Positions 9,977 to 19,956 of a DNA stretch of 64,000 nucleotides are shown here, piece after piece. The translations under genes were made by a program, and so were the position numbers. The notes beneath the pieces are model-generated. The model ran no database searches and had not been told where the DNA came from. It saw only the letters and a program-made list of their open reading frames with translations. The DNA lies in the NCBI GenBank assembly GCA_015179125.1, contig WHVA01000260.1, positions 88,504 through 152,503 of the forward strand. The letters run 5' to 3'. This DNA is from Gautieria morchelliformis (lineage: Eukaryota; Basidiomycota; Agaricomycetes; Gomphales; Gomphaceae). Position 1 is the stretch's first letter, and each line of letters opens with the position of its first letter.

Positions 9977-10677
9977 TGTTACGACCGTTCATTTCCGATT
10001 TCCGACCCTCAGTTTCCGCCACTCCTTCCGCCCCTCCAATAGTTCCGCACAACGTTCCGCCCCTCCGACATTTCCGACATTCCGCCCCTTGTACATTTCC
10101 CTTGTTCTTTCGACTCTATTACTCGGACCCACCGGACCCACCACGCCATCCATCAAAACCATATATCCGGTCACCCTTGTAGTTCGTTGTCAGATATGTT
10201 TTCCCGACCCCTTGTTCTTTGTCATTGTTCTACCTTACCCTGAACCCCCCTTGTAGTCCCATTGTTCCCAATTAGTTAGTTCCCACACATTGTACTCGAC
10301 TTCCGCTTCCTCCGGAATTTGCTTAGTACAACACCATTACTTGTTGCTCTGCGCTTTGTATAAAACCCCCCTCATGTATGTCTGTTATTCTGCAATCAGA
10401 TAATCACCTTCGATACTTGATTTCCTTCGCTCCATCTCCTGTTCTTAGCACAGCGAGTCTAGCAAGATCTCAGTCTCTCTCTCAGCCTTCCGTCTTCCGC
10501 TTTCCGCCTTCCGCCTCTGTTCCGACTCAAGTTCCGACCAAACCTCTGGTCCAGTACCTTCCGGCTTCCGGCTCATTTCCGAAATACCTAGGACGATAGT
10601 TCATTGGGGGCGCAACCTATAAGTTGAAGCCGCTGTCCTTTCCAGTTCCGACTTAGTGGAAATCTCGATACGTAACA
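9977..10677 (+). repeat. Family B 5' LTR
   Basis: TGTTACGACCG to ATACGTAACA. Rich in TTCCG/CCGAC words. TATAAAA at 10359-10365 is the likely TATA box; 35 bp downstream AATCAGATAAT (10394-10404) is the likely RNA start and self-primer. Identical to 17325-18025. Confidence 0.95.
10359..10404 (+). promoter_or_regulatory. LTR promoter: TATA box and predicted RNA start/self-primer
   Basis: TATAAAA is followed after about 35 bp by AATCAGATAAT, which is exactly complementary to the primer-binding site at 10680-10690. In Tf1 the first 11 nt of the mRNA prime reverse transcription; spacing and length here fit that rule. Confidence 0.75.
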
Positions 10678-10679
10678 GT

Positions 10680-10690
10680 ATTATCTGATT
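10680..10690 (+). other. Self-priming primer-binding site
   Basis: ATTATCTGATT, 2 nt after the LTR end, is the perfect reverse complement of LTR bases 10394-10404; the match stops at exactly 11 nt on both sides. The same site follows the B LTR at 29018. Confidence 0.8.
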
Positions 10691-10710
10691 CCCACCCGAT
10701 AACTATCACT

Positions 10711-12150
10711 ATGCCTCCTCGTACCACAGCTACTTCAGCTCGAGCAGGAGCTGTCGAAGCTCTCTCTTATTTTGGCAATCTTAGATCCGCAGCACCAAGG
10801 CACGCGGAACCCTCCAGCAGCTCTCGTGCCGACGATGAGCTTCCCGATGCTTTTCCGCAACGTTTCGAAGAAGTTCCCGACGCTAATCCCGACGACAATC
10901 CCGACTACGACGGGAATTCGACGAGTAGCAGCGGCGAACAAACAGCAGCGTCATTCCGACGCCCAGCTCCACCAGCACCACCTCCACCAGGACCACCTCC
11001 AGGCGGCCCACCAGGCGGCCCTCATGGCGGCCCACCCGGCGGTCCCCCAGGCGGTCCTCCCGGTGGTCCTCCACCTCCAATTCCACCTCAGATTCCCGCC
11101 AACCCAGTTCCGCCCGCGCCAGTTCCGGATCTTGCACAAGCCATCGCCATGCTAGCCGGACAACTCCAGCGCCCGGCCCAAGCACCACCACGCCCCAAGA
11201 CAAAGGTCCGCGAACCAGATCAGTTCGACGGTTCCGACCCCAAGAAGCTCCAGCCATTTCTGGTTCAGCTTCAACTCAATTTCCGTGATCGACCCGACGC
11301 CTTTCCCGACGACGAACGAAAGGTCAATTATGCCCTTTCCTATCTCCGAGGCACGGCGCTCGACTATTTCGAACCCGCCCTCATGGATCCGTTCGCTCTC
11401 GTCGACTGGGCCGACGATTACACCAATTTCATTTCCGAACTCCGCAGCAACTTCGGACCATTTGATATGGAAGCCGATGCGGAAAACGAACTCGATAAGC
11501 TTCGCATGAAAGACACTCATAAGATAGCTAAATATATCGTCACGTTTCAGCAGCTCGCTCCTCGAGTCCAATGGGGAGAAGCCGCACTCCGACGCCAGTT
11601 TTACATGGGCTTGCCACCCCGCATCAAGGATGAAATTGCCCGGGTCGGAAAACCCGCCACCCTTACCGACCTCCGCAACCTCGCCCAATCCATCGATTCG
11701 CGCTACTGGGAAAGACACTCCGAGATTGCTCGTGAAACATCCACCCAGAGCAAGAATGACAAGTCTTCCGACAAGAAGTCTGATAAAGACAAGAAGAAGA
11801 CCAATTCCGGAAACACCAACTCCGGAAACAACAACAACAACAGTTCCGGATCCAACTCCGGCAACCGGAACAACAACAACACCCCTCGGAACAACCAGGC
11901 CTCTGGTTCTAACACCAATGCCCGGAAGAGTACCCCGGATCTTTCCGACAAACTTGGGAAAGACGGGAAACTAACCCCTGTAGAACGCCAGCGTCGCATG
12001 GACAACAACCTTTGCCTCTTCTGCGGCAAAGGAGGTCACGTCGCTCGCGACTGCACTCGCGCTTCCGCCTCCGCTGCTAAGGCCAAAGGCCGCGCAGCAA
12101 AGACGGAAGAGAAGTCCGAAGCGGTTCCCGCTGCGGATTCAAAAAAATAG
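10711..12150 (+). CDS. gag: Family B Gag, 479 aa
   Basis: First ATG after the primer site. Order: acidic Ser-rich N-terminus, a Pro/Gly-rich tract of PPGG-type repeats (about residues 85-140), a retrotransposon gag core with FDGSDPKKLQPFL, YALSYLRGTALDYF and FDMEADAENELDKLRM (about 170-330), an Asn/Ser/Gly-rich linker, and a CCHC zinc knuckle CLFCGKGGHVARDC (about 434-448). It forms the particle and binds RNA. The last codons TCA AAA AAA precede the stop TAG and form an A AAA AAA slippery heptamer, so Pol is probably made by -1 frameshifting. Intact. Confidence 0.92.
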   Translation: MPPRTTATSARAGAVEALSYFGNLRSAAPRHAEPSSSSRADDELPDAFPQRFEEVPDANPDDNPDYDGNSTSSSGEQTAASFRRPAPPAPPPPGPPPGGPPGGPHGGPPGGPPGGPPGGPPPPIPPQIPANPVPPAPVPDLAQAIAMLAGQLQRPAQAPPRPKTKVREPDQFDGSDPKKLQPFLVQLQLNFRDRPDAFPDDERKVNYALSYLRGTALDYFEPALMDPFALVDWADDYTNFISELRSNFGPFDMEADAENELDKLRMKDTHKIAKYIVTFQQLAPRVQWGEAALRRQFYMGLPPRIKDEIARVGKPATLTDLRNLAQSIDSRYWERHSEIARETSTQSKNDKSSDKKSDKDKKKTNSGNTNSGNNNNNSSGSNSGNRNNNNTPRNNQASGSNTNARKSTPDLSDKLGKDGKLTPVERQRRMDNNLCLFCGKGGHVARDCTRASASAAKAKGRAAKTEEKSEAVPAADSKK

Positions 12151-12187
12151 TCAGCAGTCCTCCAGCCTCCGCACGAGCTGAGGGCTG
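12141..12187 (+). promoter_or_regulatory. Probable programmed -1 frameshift signal between gag and pol
   Basis: A AAA AAA (12141-12147) lies directly before the gag stop TAG (12148-12150). The -1 frame is open and runs into the protease. A possible stem (12163-12169 with 12180-12187, one bulge) begins about 15 nt downstream, a little further than usual. Confidence 0.65.
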
Positions 12188-15100
12188 TGTTGACCCCATT
12201 CGTGCGACAAACGAGGTTAAACTCAACGCATCCGCTCTTTCGTCCTCCGACTCTCTCTCTGTTCCGCTCACTTCCGACACCATTTCCGCACCCCCGTTCA
12301 CAGCACTGGTCGACTCCGGTTCGACTCATTGTTTCCTCGATTCCGACTTTGTTTTGAAACATAAACTTCCGACCCGCAACATCCCGACTATTCCGCTCCG
12401 CCTTTTCGACGGGTCTTCCAACACGGGAATTTCCCAAGTTGTGGATCTGTCTATCCGTTTCGCTACTGGGGACAACCATGAAGTTACGTTTTACGTTACT
12501 CCGCTAGATGCTAGCTGCTCCGTTGTACTAGGACACAATTGGCTCACCCGATATAATCCGTCGATTAACTGGGCATTGGGTCAAATACAGTTCCGTACCC
12601 CGGATCAACTTCCGTCTATTCCGACGTCGTCCGCAAAGATGGCTCAGGCCTCTTCCGCAACTCCGCTCGTGGATTCAGTTCCGCACTCCGGTCCCGCTTT
12701 AGCACCTCCGCCCCTCGAAGCTCCTCGAATTGCGCTCGTTTCCGCCACCGCTTTCCGTGTATTGCAACGGCAAGATGATACGACCGCTTCCAGCTTCACC
12801 TCTCCGATTCGGCTTCAGTCAAGGCTCGTTCCGCCTCGACTTCCGCTCCGGTCGACATGAGCTCAGTTCCGGAAGAATATCGTGACTTCCCGGACGTGTT
12901 CAATAAGGCCAAAGCCGACAAACCTGCTGAACATCGACCTTACGATCTGAAGATAGATTTGGAAGAAGGAGCATCTCCGCCCCTTGGCCCGATCTACTCT
13001 CTTTCGCAAAGTGAACTCCTAACTCTCCGAGAGTTCGTCGATGAACATCTCAACATGGGCTTTATCCGCCCTTCGCTGTCTCCGCACGGCGCTCCGGTCC
13101 TCTTCGTCAAGAAGAAGGATGGATCTCTCCGCCTCTGCGTCGATTTCCGCGGACTCAATGCCCTCACTAAAAAGGACAAATATCCGCTTCCGCGCATTTC
13201 CGATTTACTCGACACTCCCCGCAGAGCGAAGATCTACACCAAAATTGACCTACGGCACGCTTATCACCTTGTCCGCATCCGGGAAGGTGACGAGTGGAAA
13301 ACCACCTTCCGCACCCGCTACGGCGCTTTGAGTGGGTTGTCATGCCTTTTGGTCTAACCAACGCTCCCGCCGCTTTTCAGCGATTCATGAACGACGTATT
13401 TTCCGACCTCCTCGACGTATGCGTTCTAGTCTACATTGACGACATCCTCATCTATTCCGACACACCGGAAAAACATCGGGAACATGTCCGCGAAGTACTC
13501 CGCCGCCTACGCAAACACCATCTCTACGCAAAAGCAGAGAAATGCGAATGGCATCGCGACACGGTCGAATACCTCGGCTACATCCTCTCTCCAACAGGTC
13601 TTACCATGGCAGAGGACAAGGTCAAGGCAATTCAAGAATGGCCGGAACCCCGACGTGTTAAGGATGTGCAGTCTTTCCTTGGCTTCGCCAACTTTTACCG
13701 GCGTTTCATTTATAATTTTTCCGACATTACTGTTCCGCTCACGCGTCTCACCAGGAAGGGTGCCCCATGGAATTTCACACCGGAATGCCGTTCCGCATTT
13801 GAAGCCCTCAAATCGGCCTTCACCACGGCTCCCATACTCGGTTTCTGGATTCCTGATGCCCAACTTGTACTCGAAACCGACGCTTCTGACTACGCGCTAG
13901 CCGCCATTCTTTCCATCATTTCACCCGACGACGGAGAAATTCATCCGATCGCCTTTCATTCCCGCACCTTTTCCGCCCCGGAACTCAACTACGACGTCCA
14001 CGATAAGGAACTACTTGCGATTTTCGAAGCCTTCAAAATTGGAGACATTACCTCGAAGGTCCAACTTATCCATCGACGTTGTAACGGATCATAAGAACCT
14101 TGAGTATTTTGCAACCACTAAGATTTTGACTCGCCGTCAAGTCCGCTGGTCTGAATACCTCTCACAGTTCAACATGGTGATCCGTTTCCGCCCCGGAAAG
14201 CTCGGAGCAAAACCCGACGCGCTCACTAGACGTTGGGACGTCTACCCAAAAGAGGGAAGTAGCGACTATGCCAGCGTTAATCCGCACAATTTCCGCCCAG
14301 TATTCTCCACTGAGCAACTGGCATCGTCCCTGCGTGCCACAGCATTGCAGTTTCCACTACTCCGCGCCTCAATGATTATGGACACCGAGTCTCTCCATTC
14401 CGACATCCGTTCCGCACTCCGTTCCGACCCCACCTCCGCAGCCCACCTCGATAACCCCACCAGTCCTGGATGGTCCCTCGATTCCGACGGATTTCTCCGG
14501 TACAAGTCCCGGATTTACGTTCCGGACACCAACGATCTACGACTTCGCGTGCTCCAGCAAAGCCACGATCATCCGCTCTCAGGACACCAAGGCCAGAACA
14601 AGACCCTCGACATAATCCGACGTACCTATACTTGGCCTCTCCTCCGCACGATGGTCCAAGACTACTGCAAGTCATGCACCACCTGTATGCGAGCCAAGCC
14701 TCAACGTCACAAACCCTACGGCCTCCTGAAGCAACTTCCGATCCCGGAACAACCGTGGAATTCAATATCCATGGATTTCATTGAGAAACTTCCTAAGTCA
14801 TCCGGCTATGATACCATTCTAGTGATCGTTGACCGCCTCACAAAGCAGTCCATCTTTATTCCGACCTACGACACCATAACTTCCGCCCAGCTCGCACAGC
14901 TCTTTGTGCTCCACGTCTTTTCCAAGCACGGAATACCTTCCCATGTCACTTCCGACCGTGGATCCGAATTTGTGTCCTCCTTTTTCCGCACACTCGGCAA
15001 GGCTCTCGACATGAAGCTCCACTTCACTTCCGGTTATCACCCCGAAGGAGACGGACAAACGGAACGTACTAATCAGACCCTTGAGCAGTATCTCCGCGTC

Positions 15101-15849
15101 TATTGCAACTACCAACATAGCAATTGGTCCGACCTTCTTCCGCTCGCGGAATTTGCCTACAACAACGCGCCTTCCGCTACCACCGGAATTTCACCCTTTT
15201 ATGCCAACAAGGGCTACCACCCGAATCTCGCCATCCACCCTGAACGCGACCTCGCCTCTGCAAGAGCCCGAGATTTCGTTGTGGAACTTGACGACCTTCA
15301 CCAGCACCTCCGAGAGAACATTACCGCTGCCCAGAAGAGATACCAAACTTCCGCCGATCGGAAACGCCTTCCGCAACCGGCATTCGAGATAGGCGACAAA
15401 GCCTTTGTCAAAGCGGAAAACTTCCGCACCACTCGCCCCTCGAAGAAGCTCTCTGAGAAATACCTGGTCCTTACGAGATCATCGCTAAGGCCGGCAGTCG
15501 TTCTTTCACCCTCAGACTTCCTGACAATATGCGCGCAGTACATCCGGTATTCCATGTCTCCATGCTTGAACCCGCAGTTCCGAATACAATTCCGAATCGA
15601 GAACAACCTCCGCCTCCGCCAGTCGTCATCGACGGAGAACCGGAATATGAGATTTCGGAAATTCTCAACTCCAAGCTCGACAGAAGATACCGCTGCCAAC
15701 TCCAGTACCTAGTCAAGTGGGCAGGCTATGAAAACACTGACGAAGAGACTTCGTGGATTTCCGCCACGGAACTTGACCACGCCTCTGACCTCGTCTCTGA
15801 TTTCCACAAGTCATATCCTGACAAGCCTGGCCCCATTCCCGCGCCCTAG
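12147..15849 (+). pseudogene. pol: Family B Pol: protease, RT, RNase H, integrase, chromodomain (frameshifted)
   Basis: Entered by -1 shift from gag. Protease: FTALVDSGSTHCF (about 12300-12345). [56 protein letters not shown], in order (about 13080-13460). RNase H: LETDASDYALAAI and VVTDHKNLEYF. Integrase: H-H-C-C region (SGHQGQNK to CTTCMRAK), core with D (SMDFIEKLP), D (TSDRGSEF) and E (GQTERTNQ). Chromodomain EYEISEILNSKLDRRYRCQLQYLVKWAGYENTD-type near 15650-15760, split here only in description. Single-base deletions near 12780, 13327, 14040, 14075 and 15470 break the frame; the minus-strand copy at 61.6-63.9 kb lacks the last three. An ATGA overlap at 12857 is coincidental. Confidence 0.9.
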
Positions 15850-15996
15850 TCATTTCCGACCTCATTTCCGACCTCATTTCCGACACCATTGCTTTCACAG
15901 TTCTCAGGACATTTATCAAAAAAAAAAAAAAACGATTAATCTTCCGATATCCTATTTTCCGACACTTCAAGAAATTATCTACAGGTTTTTCGACAT
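15850..15996. other. Convergent spacer between pol and the antisense gene
   Basis: The pol stop (15849) and the antisense gene stop (15997) face each other across about 147 bp containing three CATTTCCGACCT-like repeats and an A15 run (about 15919-15933). The other B copy lacks the A run. Likely holds 3' ends of both transcripts; no signal is certain. Confidence 0.45.
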
Positions 15997-17202
15997 CTAC
16001 TCCTCCCTCATGGTCTCCGCCTCGACCTCCCTTTCCGCTTCCGGATCTTTCTCCGACCCTCCTACCTCGGCGATCACCAACTCCGTGTCTACCCGTTCCC
16101 TCGTTTCCGCCCCGTTCTCCTCCTGCACCCGCGGTTCCATCCTTTCCCGGACCATCTCGTTCCGCCACCGGTACTCGCGCTTGAACTGCTCCAAGACCGC
16201 CGACATGACGGTCATCTGGTTCTGGAATGACAGCAGCTGCTGTTCCTGAACCGCCGCCATACCCGCAAGCAGGTTCCGGATCCCGCGTTGGTTTTTCCGG
16301 ATCCCCCTCAGCGACTCAGCGATGTCAAGCAGCGGAGACGCCATGCTGAAGCGGTTAAGCACAGCTGTCTCCGATGTTCCGGTCACCGGAAACCCTTCCG
16401 CCTTCTTCCCGCTTGGTCCTGGTTTTGACTTGGGGGTTTCAGGCCCCTCGGTCTCAACCCTGCGCCGTTTCCGCTCCACCCTCGCGGCACACCCATCCAC
16501 CACGCAACGGCACTTCTTGTCCCGGCACCGTTCGCAGGCCGTCTCCCGCGGATTTTCCGACCACACGCACTCCAGGCCCTTGACCTCACACGTATCGCAA
16601 GGAGCCTTCTCCTCCTCACCGTCCCTGGTCTTCCTTTTCCGGGTCGCAGGATTTTCCGGCCCCAGCTCTCGCAACTCCAGTATCCGAGCCAGTTTCTCTT
16701 TCCGAGCCTGCTGGAACTCGTCCGCCCTCCGTTTCCGCTCCTCAACTACGTTCGGCATGGGAGCACTTTCTTTTTGCTTCCCCTTGCCCTCTGGAGTCGG
16801 CGTACTTTCCACTTCCGACTCCCCCTCGGAATCGGCAACTCTCTGGCAGTTCTCTGTGAGCTCCGGAACCTCCCCACGACATTTCCGACTCACCCGGAAC
16901 CTCCCTGCCTTTTCCGCCACGGCCTTTTCTTCCGCAGCCTTTTCGGCCGCATCCCGTTTCCGTTGTTCTTCACGGGCGCGCGACTCCTCCTCGCGACGCT
17001 TACGGTCACGCTCCTCCTTCTCCTTCCGTTCCTGCTCCCGACGCTCCAGTTCCTTGCGCTCCTCCTCCAGCCGCTCCCTCTCTTTCCGCGCGGCTTCCTC
17101 GGCCTCGCGCTTCTCGGCCAGTTCCTTCTGCGCAAGAATATCAGCAAAGTGCTGCTTCATCTCGGCACTGGACATTTTAGAGAAATCGACTGAAGAGCTC
17201 AT
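15997..17202 (-). CDS. Antisense accessory gene of family B: coiled-coil Zn(II)2Cys6 protein, 401 aa
   Basis: Uninterrupted ORF on the strand opposite gag-pol, between pol and the 3' LTR. Residues 1-15 are MSSSVDFSKMSSAEM; about 18-100 is a highly charged E/R/K coiled coil; about 115-160 is acidic and Ser/Pro-rich; residues 202-233 hold C-x2-C-x6-C-x10-C-x2-C-x6-C, the spacing of fungal Zn2Cys6 DNA-binding domains, followed by basic ERKRRRVE and a C-terminal helical region (LLDIAESLRGIRK). A second B copy (60307-61532) encodes the same protein with changes that mostly keep the protein, and family I has a spliced, diverged relative at 37135-37846. Possible roles are control of element transcription or integration targeting; both are inference. 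Confidence 0.85.
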   Translation of the reverse strand: MSSSVDFSKMSSAEMKQHFADILAQKELAEKREAEEAARKERERLEEERKELERREQERKEKEERDRKRREEESRAREEQRKRDAAEKAAEEKAVAEKAGRFRVSRKCRGEVPELTENCQRVADSEGESEVESTPTPEGKGKQKESAPMPNVVEERKRRADEFQQARKEKLARILELRELGPENPATRKRKTRDGEEEKAPCDTCEVKGLECVWSENPRETACERCRDKKCRCVVDGCAARVERKRRRVETEGPETPKSKPGPSGKKAEGFPVTGTSETAVLNRFSMASPLLDIAESLRGIRKNQRGIRNLLAGMAAVQEQQLLSFQNQMTVMSAVLEQFKREYRWRNEMVRERMEPRVQEENGAETRERVDTELVIAEVGGSEKDPEAEREVEAETMREE

Positions 17203-17204
17203 GA

Positions 17205-17324
17205 TGGAGTAAACAGAAGACGCGTCTTGTTTCCCGCCTATATTTCAAACTCCGACGCGTTTGTTCACAGGTCACGTGATTCCGACTTGTGGTCTCGCGG
17301 GGCTCGACTTTAGAAGGGAGATAC
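17205..17324 (-). promoter_or_regulatory. Promoter region of the antisense gene, overlapping the 3' end of the element body
   Basis: On the minus strand an AAATATAGG TATA-like box lies about 40 bp before the ATG and a CACGTG E-box (about 17273) further up; the CACGTG is conserved in the other B copy (near 60232). Only about 120 bp separate the ATG from the 3' LTR, so LTR sequence may also contribute. Confidence 0.4.
17312..17324 (+). other. Family B polypurine tract
   Basis: AGAAGGGAGATAC immediately before the 3' LTR; the same sequence abuts the 3' LTR of the copy at 60185-60200. Plus-strand primer for reverse transcription. Confidence 0.85.
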
Positions 17325-18025
17325 TGTTACGACCGTTCATTTCCGATTTCCGACCCTCAGTTTCCGCCACTCCTTCCGCCCCTCCAATAGTTCCGCACAA
17401 CGTTCCGCCCCTCCGACATTTCCGACATTCCGCCCCTTGTACATTTCCCTTGTTCTTTCGACTCTATTACTCGGACCCACCGGACCCACCACGCCATCCA
17501 TCAAAACCATATATCCGGTCACCCTTGTAGTTCGTTGTCAGATATGTTTTCCCGACCCCTTGTTCTTTGTCATTGTTCTACCTTACCCTGAACCCCCCTT
17601 GTAGTCCCATTGTTCCCAATTAGTTAGTTCCCACACATTGTACTCGACTTCCGCTTCCTCCGGAATTTGCTTAGTACAACACCATTACTTGTTGCTCTGC
17701 GCTTTGTATAAAACCCCCCTCATGTATGTCTGTTATTCTGCAATCAGATAATCACCTTCGATACTTGATTTCCTTCGCTCCATCTCCTGTTCTTAGCACA
17801 GCGAGTCTAGCAAGATCTCAGTCTCTCTCTCAGCCTTCCGTCTTCCGCTTTCCGCCTTCCGCCTCTGTTCCGACTCAAGTTCCGACCAAACCTCTGGTCC
17901 AGTACCTTCCGGCTTCCGGCTCATTTCCGAAATACCTAGGACGATAGTTCATTGGGGGCGCAACCTATAAGTTGAAGCCGCTGTCCTTTCCAGTTCCGAC
18001 TTAGTGGAAATCTCGATACGTAACA
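17325..18025 (+). repeat. Family B 3' LTR
   Basis: 701 bp, no difference seen from the 5' LTR at 9977-10677. Followed by the target duplication GTCAG. Confidence 0.95.
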
Positions 18026-18257
18026 GTCAGGCGGTAAATGCAATGAGGTTGATTACCTTCGTGCTGGAGGCTGTTGAGGATGATGCTAGGTGCGAGAGGC
18101 TGGTGAGCCAGGTCAAGGAGAGCCTCGCAGCAGAGGGGAACCTGCTCTTGGCCAAAATCATAGAGGCCACAACACTAATCAACAAGGCCACCTTGGCAGC
18201 CAAGACCATGGCCAGACTCTCTAGCTGGGTCACTGAGGATGCGGCGGTGGTAGTTCA
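18026..18257 (+). pseudogene. LINE-like ORF1, second fragment
   Basis: Open frame QAVNAMRLITFVLEAVEDD through AKTMARLSSWVTEDAAVVV, helical and probably coiled-coil. Frame joins 9976 on the left (after GTCAG) and 19147 on the right (after GTTCA). No known enzymatic motif. Confidence 0.6.
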
Positions 18258-19146
18258 TTTTAGAATTGATATCAGATATATCAGAATAGATGTATTATGA
18301 ATGCTCAGGGAGTAGGGTATCCTTCGTGCACAGGGGTGCACGATGTATGTGTGAGCTGACTAAGCCCTGTGGAGTGAGCATCTCACCAGTTGGAGTAGGT
18401 CACGTGACCGAGTCGAGGAGGAAATAGGCGATAACAGAGGAACAAGGGGTCCAAAGTGTTCGCTTTTGGAACAGTATAGTGTAACCAGTTATAGTAGACT
18501 CTCAACAAAGAATTAGAGAAAACTATCCAGAATTAAGTTCTGTAGCTATCAAACAAGTCTACAGTGACTTCAGGGGGTGAAACAGTGTTTTTCTGGATGT
18601 TTTGTTCGTACATTTATGGTGGCTACTTATACTATAATAGTTGCGACTACCAGTGTTCAAGATAGTGAGTGAATGGGTCAGGATAATGTCCTTTGACATG
18701 GAAAATGCTCCACAGGGCGCATACAGCTGTGGGGCAAGAGCTGGGACCTTGGAGCAGCATACAAAGTCCCTTTCAACATGAAATATAGTTTGTAATCAGT
18801 GGGGCTAGTCAGGGGAATAGAATAGAAAATAATCTTGTGTCTCCTGTGCTGTGTGCCTACAGCAGCCTTGGCAAGGCATTTGCCATCTCTGTACCTCTCT
18901 CCTGAGGTAGCTATTCAGTACGTCCATAGATAGGACTATATACTGTAATTTCCATCGTGTCTGATGTCCCTGTATGGCACTATTATTTCCATAGCAATTT
19001 ATTCTTCTGACCAGGGCCCAGGTGCCTGCTTTCTAGGGCAGGCACTGTTACTGGTGCATGGATGATCTCTCCCAGGTAGTTAGCTCAGTTAGACATTGTT
19101 TTAGACCTTAGAATAATGTGTGATAATTATCCCATTTATTCTAACA
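18258..19146. mobile_element. Solo LTR, 889 bp, TSD GTTCA
   Basis: Starts TTTTAGAAT and ends ATTCTAACA; the ends are inverted repeats if the first TG has mutated to TT. GTTCA on both sides (18253-18257 and 19147-19151). No ORF inside. Excision restores the LINE-like frame. Confidence 0.85.
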
Positions 19147-19410
19147 GTTCAATCTATACAAACTACGTCAAACACAGTTGTCAGCTCGGCAACCTAGCTC
19201 AATGAAACCTCGACCATGTACAGGGACACCATCCTGAAGGCCTCAACGATGGCACAGCAGACGCCGGCCAGCACCACCACCCTCAATGCTAGAGTTCGTG
19301 TGAGGGAGGGCATCAAGCAGAGGCAGGTGCTTGTGGATGCTGTGAATGCAGTGGAATGCGTGCTCACAGACCTAGACAATGCTGCCCTAGCATCCAAGGC
19401 AAATGGTATT
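19147..19410 (+). pseudogene. LINE-like ORF1, third fragment
   Basis: Reads QSIQTTSNTVVSSAT, a TAG (19195-19197, probably from CAG), then LNETSTMYRDTILKAS and LVDAVNAVECVLTDLDNAALASKANG. Cut at 19410 by the family E LTR; the frame continues at 35478 (IVKDMDGGG). Confidence 0.6.
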
Positions 19411-19846
19411 TGTCAGGGGAACACCAATCACACACTGCTTTATCGCAATGCACATTATTGCAGTGTGCATTATCACATGCATTATCACAGCGTGTTGTTG
19501 GTGGCCCCTGGGCTTCTCCTAGCCTTTGGCATCCTTCTGTTTTGTGTTCCATTTATTTCCCTTCCTGTTCCGGCCCCTTCCGACATCGTTCCTTCCTTAT
19601 CTGTCCAGCCCTGTTATCGCTGGTGTGTGATTGCTTATGTAACTCGGGCATTCGGTGATTGGGCTAGCATGCCCAAGTTTACTTATAGTCGTAGTTAGGT
19701 GGTGAAGGGGTTCCTTAGAGTTTTCTCTTTGGATCCCCCTTTGCCAGGTATGTCTGTGTCCTGTATATAGTTCTCTATCTTACTTTGGATCCCCCTTCGC
19801 CAGTTCGCCGCTTGAGTGTAGAGCGTCTGCCTAGGTTGCCCTTATA
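19411..19846 (+). repeat. Family E 5' LTR
   Basis: TGTCAGGGGAACACC to GCCCTTATA, preceded by GTATT (19406-19410). The matching LTR at 35027-35472 is followed by GTATT. Contains short TGCATTATCACA-type repeats and two GGATCCCCCTT(T/C)GCCAG repeats. TTATAG at about 19683 is TATA-like; AGAGTTTTCT (19717-19726) about 34 bp on is complementary to AGAAAACTCT (19849-19858), 2 nt after the LTR, so this family also looks self-primed. The end is TA, not CA. Confidence 0.85.
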
Positions 19847-19956
19847 GTAGAAAACTCTCTCTAGAGCACCGGTTGTGAAATTGCCCGACTTCAAATCGAA
19901 CACCCTTCGAAAGCAGCGATTTTAGCAATACTTTCTCATACCCTCTAACACTTGCC

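Larger units (their letters stand above)
9977..18025 (+). mobile_element. Complete family B chromovirus (Ty3/gypsy, Tf1/sushi-like)
   Basis: 8,049 bp between GTCAG duplications (9972-9976 and 18026-18030). Two 701-bp LTRs that I read as identical, self-primer site, gag, pol with chromodomain, an antisense accessory gene, and a polypurine tract. Identical LTRs mean a very recent insertion. Pol nevertheless has about five single-base deletions and no nonsense codon of its own, which may be assembly error. It lies inside the LINE-like ORF1. Confidence 0.95.

Noticed and set aside
10378-10599. Short ORF in the B LTR, repeated identically at 17726-17947 and with variants at 28172, 40437 and 59555
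   Set aside because: It recurs only because the LTR recurs; it spans the predicted RNA start and self-primer and varies in length between copies.
11152-11718. Minus-strand ORF under B gag
   Set aside because: Shadow of gag; gag has domains and zinc knuckle.
12857-12860. ATGA overlap suggesting stop-start re-initiation of pol
   Set aside because: The RT frame is open upstream of this ATG to about 12779 and has pol-like sequence there, so the break is a frameshift, not a true start.
16322-17212. Plus-strand Ser/Arg-rich ORF of 296 codons
   Set aside because: Mirror of the antisense Zn2Cys6 gene; low-complexity Ser/Arg product and no motif.
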